Origin: an uncultured Candidatus Nitrosopumilus sp.
Lineage (GTDB): Archaea; Thermoproteota; Nitrososphaeria; Nitrososphaerales; Nitrosopumilaceae
Length of the DNA stretch: 64,000 nt
Direction: 5' to 3'
Assembly: GCA_951812645.1 (NCBI GenBank)
Contig: CATOSM010000001.1
Coordinates: forward strand, 165,560-229,559
Positions 62,036 to 64,000 of this stretch are shown here, piece by piece (position 1 is the stretch's first letter; every line of letters starts with the position of its first letter). The translations under genes and the position numbers were made by a program. The notes beneath the pieces were generated by a model. It was not told the DNA's origin, did not search any database, and saw nothing but the letters and a program-made list of their open reading frames with translations.

Positions 62036-63136
62036 ATGGTTTCAGGATGTGCAACTGCTGGAGGAACTCAAAAATTTGCTCAAAATTCAGGCGTCAATCA
62101 AGAAAATTTCAAAAAATTTGAGAATCTTTTTCTTTCAAATGTTGGCATGGGCACTTATCTTGGTGATGCTGATGCCCGAACCGACGAACTTGTGACAAAT
62201 GCTGTAAAACAAACTATTCAATCAGGGATTAACGTCATTGATACTGCAATAAATTACAGAGCACAAAAAGCAGAACGATCTGTTGGTAAAGCAATTTCAG
62301 AATTAATTCAAGATAACATTATTTCTAGAGATCAAATTTTTATCAGTTCAAAAAATGGTTATGTTACAAATGATGCTGATATAAAACTAGATTTTTGGGC
62401 ATATGTTAAAAAAGAATATTCTCAAAAAGGTGTCATCAAGGAAGGTGATGTTACATCTGGCTATCATTGCATGACCCCTACTTATCTTTCTGATCAATTA
62501 GATCGAAGTTTAAAAAATTTAGATATTGATTGTCTTGATTTGATGTATCTCCACAATGCTGTTGAAGGACAAATAAAAGATGTCCCAAAAGAAAGATTTC
62601 TAGAAAATTTGGCATCTGTTTTTGAATTATACGAGCAAAAACGTCGTGAAGGAAAAATTAAATTTTATGGAATGGCTACTTGGGAGTGTTTCAGAGTTAC
62701 ATCTGACAATCTTCAATATCTTTCTCTTGAAGATGTAGTTGCTATGGCAAAAAAACTTGGCGGTGAAAATCATGGATTTCGTTTTATTCAACTGCCATAC
62801 AACATGAATTATGATCAAGCATTACTTGCAAAAAATCAATCAGTTAATTCAAGGCAAGTTTCAATTTTAGAATCTGCAGCAACATTGGGAATTGGAGTTT
62901 TTACCAGCGTACCATTTATGCAAGGTAGATTGTTGCAACCGGGTATAATGCCTGAATTTGGGGATTTGAAACCTTCTTTGCGTGCCTTACAGTTCATACG
63001 TTCATCTCCTGGAATTTTGTCTCCGTTAGTTGGTCAGAAATCTTCAAAACATGTATCTGAAAATACTGAAATTATGAATGTGCCTCCAATACCCGAAAAT
63101 GAATTTTTAGAGTTGGTCAAAAAATTAACTTCATGA
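62036..63136 (+). CDS. Aldo/keto reductase, 366 aa
   Basis: TIM-barrel oxidoreductase: GMGTYLGDADARTDELVTNA, VIDTAINYRAQKAERSVGKA (Asp and Tyr), FISSKNGY (Lys), DLMYLHNAVEGQ (His). Contains an insertion (about residues 120-145, DFWAYVKKEYSQKG). Cofactor likely NAD(P)H; substrate unknown. An N-terminal SGCATAGG looks lipobox-like but no hydrophobic signal precedes it. Confidence 0.82.
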   Translation: MVSGCATAGGTQKFAQNSGVNQENFKKFENLFLSNVGMGTYLGDADARTDELVTNAVKQTIQSGINVIDTAINYRAQKAERSVGKAISELIQDNIISRDQIFISSKNGYVTNDADIKLDFWAYVKKEYSQKGVIKEGDVTSGYHCMTPTYLSDQLDRSLKNLDIDCLDLMYLHNAVEGQIKDVPKERFLENLASVFELYEQKRREGKIKFYGMATWECFRVTSDNLQYLSLEDVVAMAKKLGGENHGFRFIQLPYNMNYDQALLAKNQSVNSRQVSILESAATLGIGVFTSVPFMQGRLLQPGIMPEFGDLKPSLRALQFIRSSPGILSPLVGQKSSKHVSENTEIMNVPPIPENEFLELVKKLTS

Positions 63137-63204
63137 TTTTTAATTTCTAGCCTCAAAAAATTATAGAAAGATAATAAGCAGGTGCTATTTAGAATCATAG
63201 TAAT

Positions 63205-63570
63205 TTGTCTGCCAAAATTTATGATTATTCAAAAATCTGTGATTCCATATTTGACATTGACCCTAAAATCAGATTTGCTGGTGTAATTAATGAACGGGGA
63301 CGTTTGGTTGCAGGCGGAATGAAAAAAGACGTTGAACCTTTAGAAAACGAAAAAGATGATGAGATGATTTTCATGGAACTTGCATTGCGTGTTAAAATGC
63401 GAAAAGAATTTGATAAACAACTTGGGCCTGTAAATTTTGCTATGGCTTCACGTGAACGTGCATTAGCAATCAGTGTAATAATCAATGATGATATTTTGTA
63501 TGTTGTATCTGAACCTGACACTGATTATGGTGTATTGCCCAAGAAAATTATTGATATTGTTAGCTCTTAA
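63205..63570 (+). CDS. DUF6659-type thaumarchaeal protein, 121 aa
   Basis: KICDSIFDIDPKIRFAGVIN followed by RGRLVAGGMKKDVEPLENEK and KKIIDIV at the end is the pattern of a small thaumarchaeal family (roadblock/profilin-like alpha/beta fold suspected). TTG start at 63205. Role unknown. Confidence 0.65.
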   Translation: MSAKIYDYSKICDSIFDIDPKIRFAGVINERGRLVAGGMKKDVEPLENEKDDEMIFMELALRVKMRKEFDKQLGPVNFAMASRERALAISVIINDDILYVVSEPDTDYGVLPKKIIDIVSS

Positions 63571-63635
63571 ATGAGCCGTTTTTAACTTTGGGACATTATG
63601 ATCTTCTTAATTAATGATGACTCTCATATTTCTTT

Positions 63636-63827
63636 ATGATTGCCGAGACTTTTGATTCTGACTTTGTTGCATTTTATGAATTGGCTGGAGAAATTCAAAC
63701 AATTGCCAGATATGCCTTTGATGATAATCTTGAAAAATTACCTTCTTCTGATATTGAGCATATTTTGAAATTTTCATCTGGTGCTTCTCAACGAGTAAGT
63801 CCACAAATCCTTGAATTGTCTGTATGA
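63636..63827 (+). CDS. Hypothetical protein, 63 aa
   Basis: ATG at 63636 encodes MIAETFDSDFVAFYELAGEI then a helix (QTIARYAFDDNLEKLPSSDI). Complete to TGA, overlapping the following ATG (63824, ATGA). Unknown family. Confidence 0.4.
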   Translation: MIAETFDSDFVAFYELAGEIQTIARYAFDDNLEKLPSSDIEHILKFSSGASQRVSPQILELSV

Positions 63828-63882
63828 CTTTATGTGATCCTGATCATATTCCAGATACAAAACACAATACAAGTCAAATACA

Positions 63883-64000
63883 TTGACTCTGCAAAATCTT
63901 GAATGGTCTGTATGCGAAGATTGCTTTGGCAATCCTAAATTTTTTGATGCCTCTGAAGAAATTGACTCGATAATTTCTCTAAAAACTTCTGAGAGTACTG
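63883..64000 (+). CDS. Partial ORF at window end
   Basis: TTG at 63883 opens LTLQNLEWSVCEDCFGNPKF, with a CxxC, through to the last base. The real start may lie in the preceding register (MTLCDPDHIPDTKHNTSQIH, from 63824), which would imply a frameshift. Continues beyond the window. Confidence 0.3.
   Translation, partial: MTLQNLEWSVCEDCFGNPKFFDASEEIDSIISLKTSEST

Noticed and set aside
1-64000. rRNA genes or a clear replication origin
   Set aside because: No rRNA-like conserved stretches, and no ORB repeats or cdc6 gene recognised.

Overview
The window looks like part of the chromosome of a low-GC ammonia-oxidising thaumarchaeon (Nitrososphaerota, Nitrosopumilus-like). Supporting markers are a TFB, family-B DNA polymerase, archaeal triosephosphate isomerase, the split methylmalonyl-CoA mutase with MeaB and epimerase (the 3-hydroxypropionate/4-hydroxybutyrate cycle set), PQ-loop and DUF6659-type proteins, and frequent TTG/GTG starts. 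This assignment is by recognition of protein families; no database search was run.

Two halves differ sharply. Bases 1 to about 34,310 are an accessory, decaying region. It carries eight copies (plus two end relics) of one ~870-bp IS5-like element family and four copies of a surface-protein cassette: a secreted beta-helix protein followed 12 nt later by a CFI-box-CTERM protein. It also holds toxin-antitoxin debris (HicB, shredded HicA, RelE-like tail), two ParB-like proteins with CopG-like tails, a dead second TFB, an HsdS-like tail, a membrane-anchored NucS-like nuclease broken by a frameshift, and many small zinc-ribbon and ribbon-helix-helix proteins. A few intact housekeeping genes are embedded in it: purD, a Rieske protein, S-adenosylhomocysteine hydrolase and an SDR membrane protein.

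From about 34,350 to the end the sequence is dense, AT-rich and orderly: histidine-kinase remnant, metG, alpha/beta hydrolase, EF-Tu-like protein, ilvC, B12-binding mutase subunit, tfb, M1 aminopeptidase, meaB, mutase large subunit, epimerase, HTH-CBS regulator, ppdK, tpiA, SemiSWEET, polB, dCMP-deaminase-like, Hef-like helicase, parvulin, FMN-binding protein, UbiA prenyltransferase and an aldo/keto reductase. Even here there are dead genes: a receiver domain with an in-frame amber codon and a frameshifted surface protein.

The kinase fragment at 22.8 kb (sensor half, ending 10 nt before an IS) and the one at 34.3 kb (H-box and ATPase half, starting at the accessory/core junction) may be the two ends of one gene split by an ~11-kb IS-rich insertion. 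The most interesting material is the repeated, IS-shuffled surface cassette and the precise footprints (3-bp duplication, restored reading frames, chimeric C-termini) that show how it decays.
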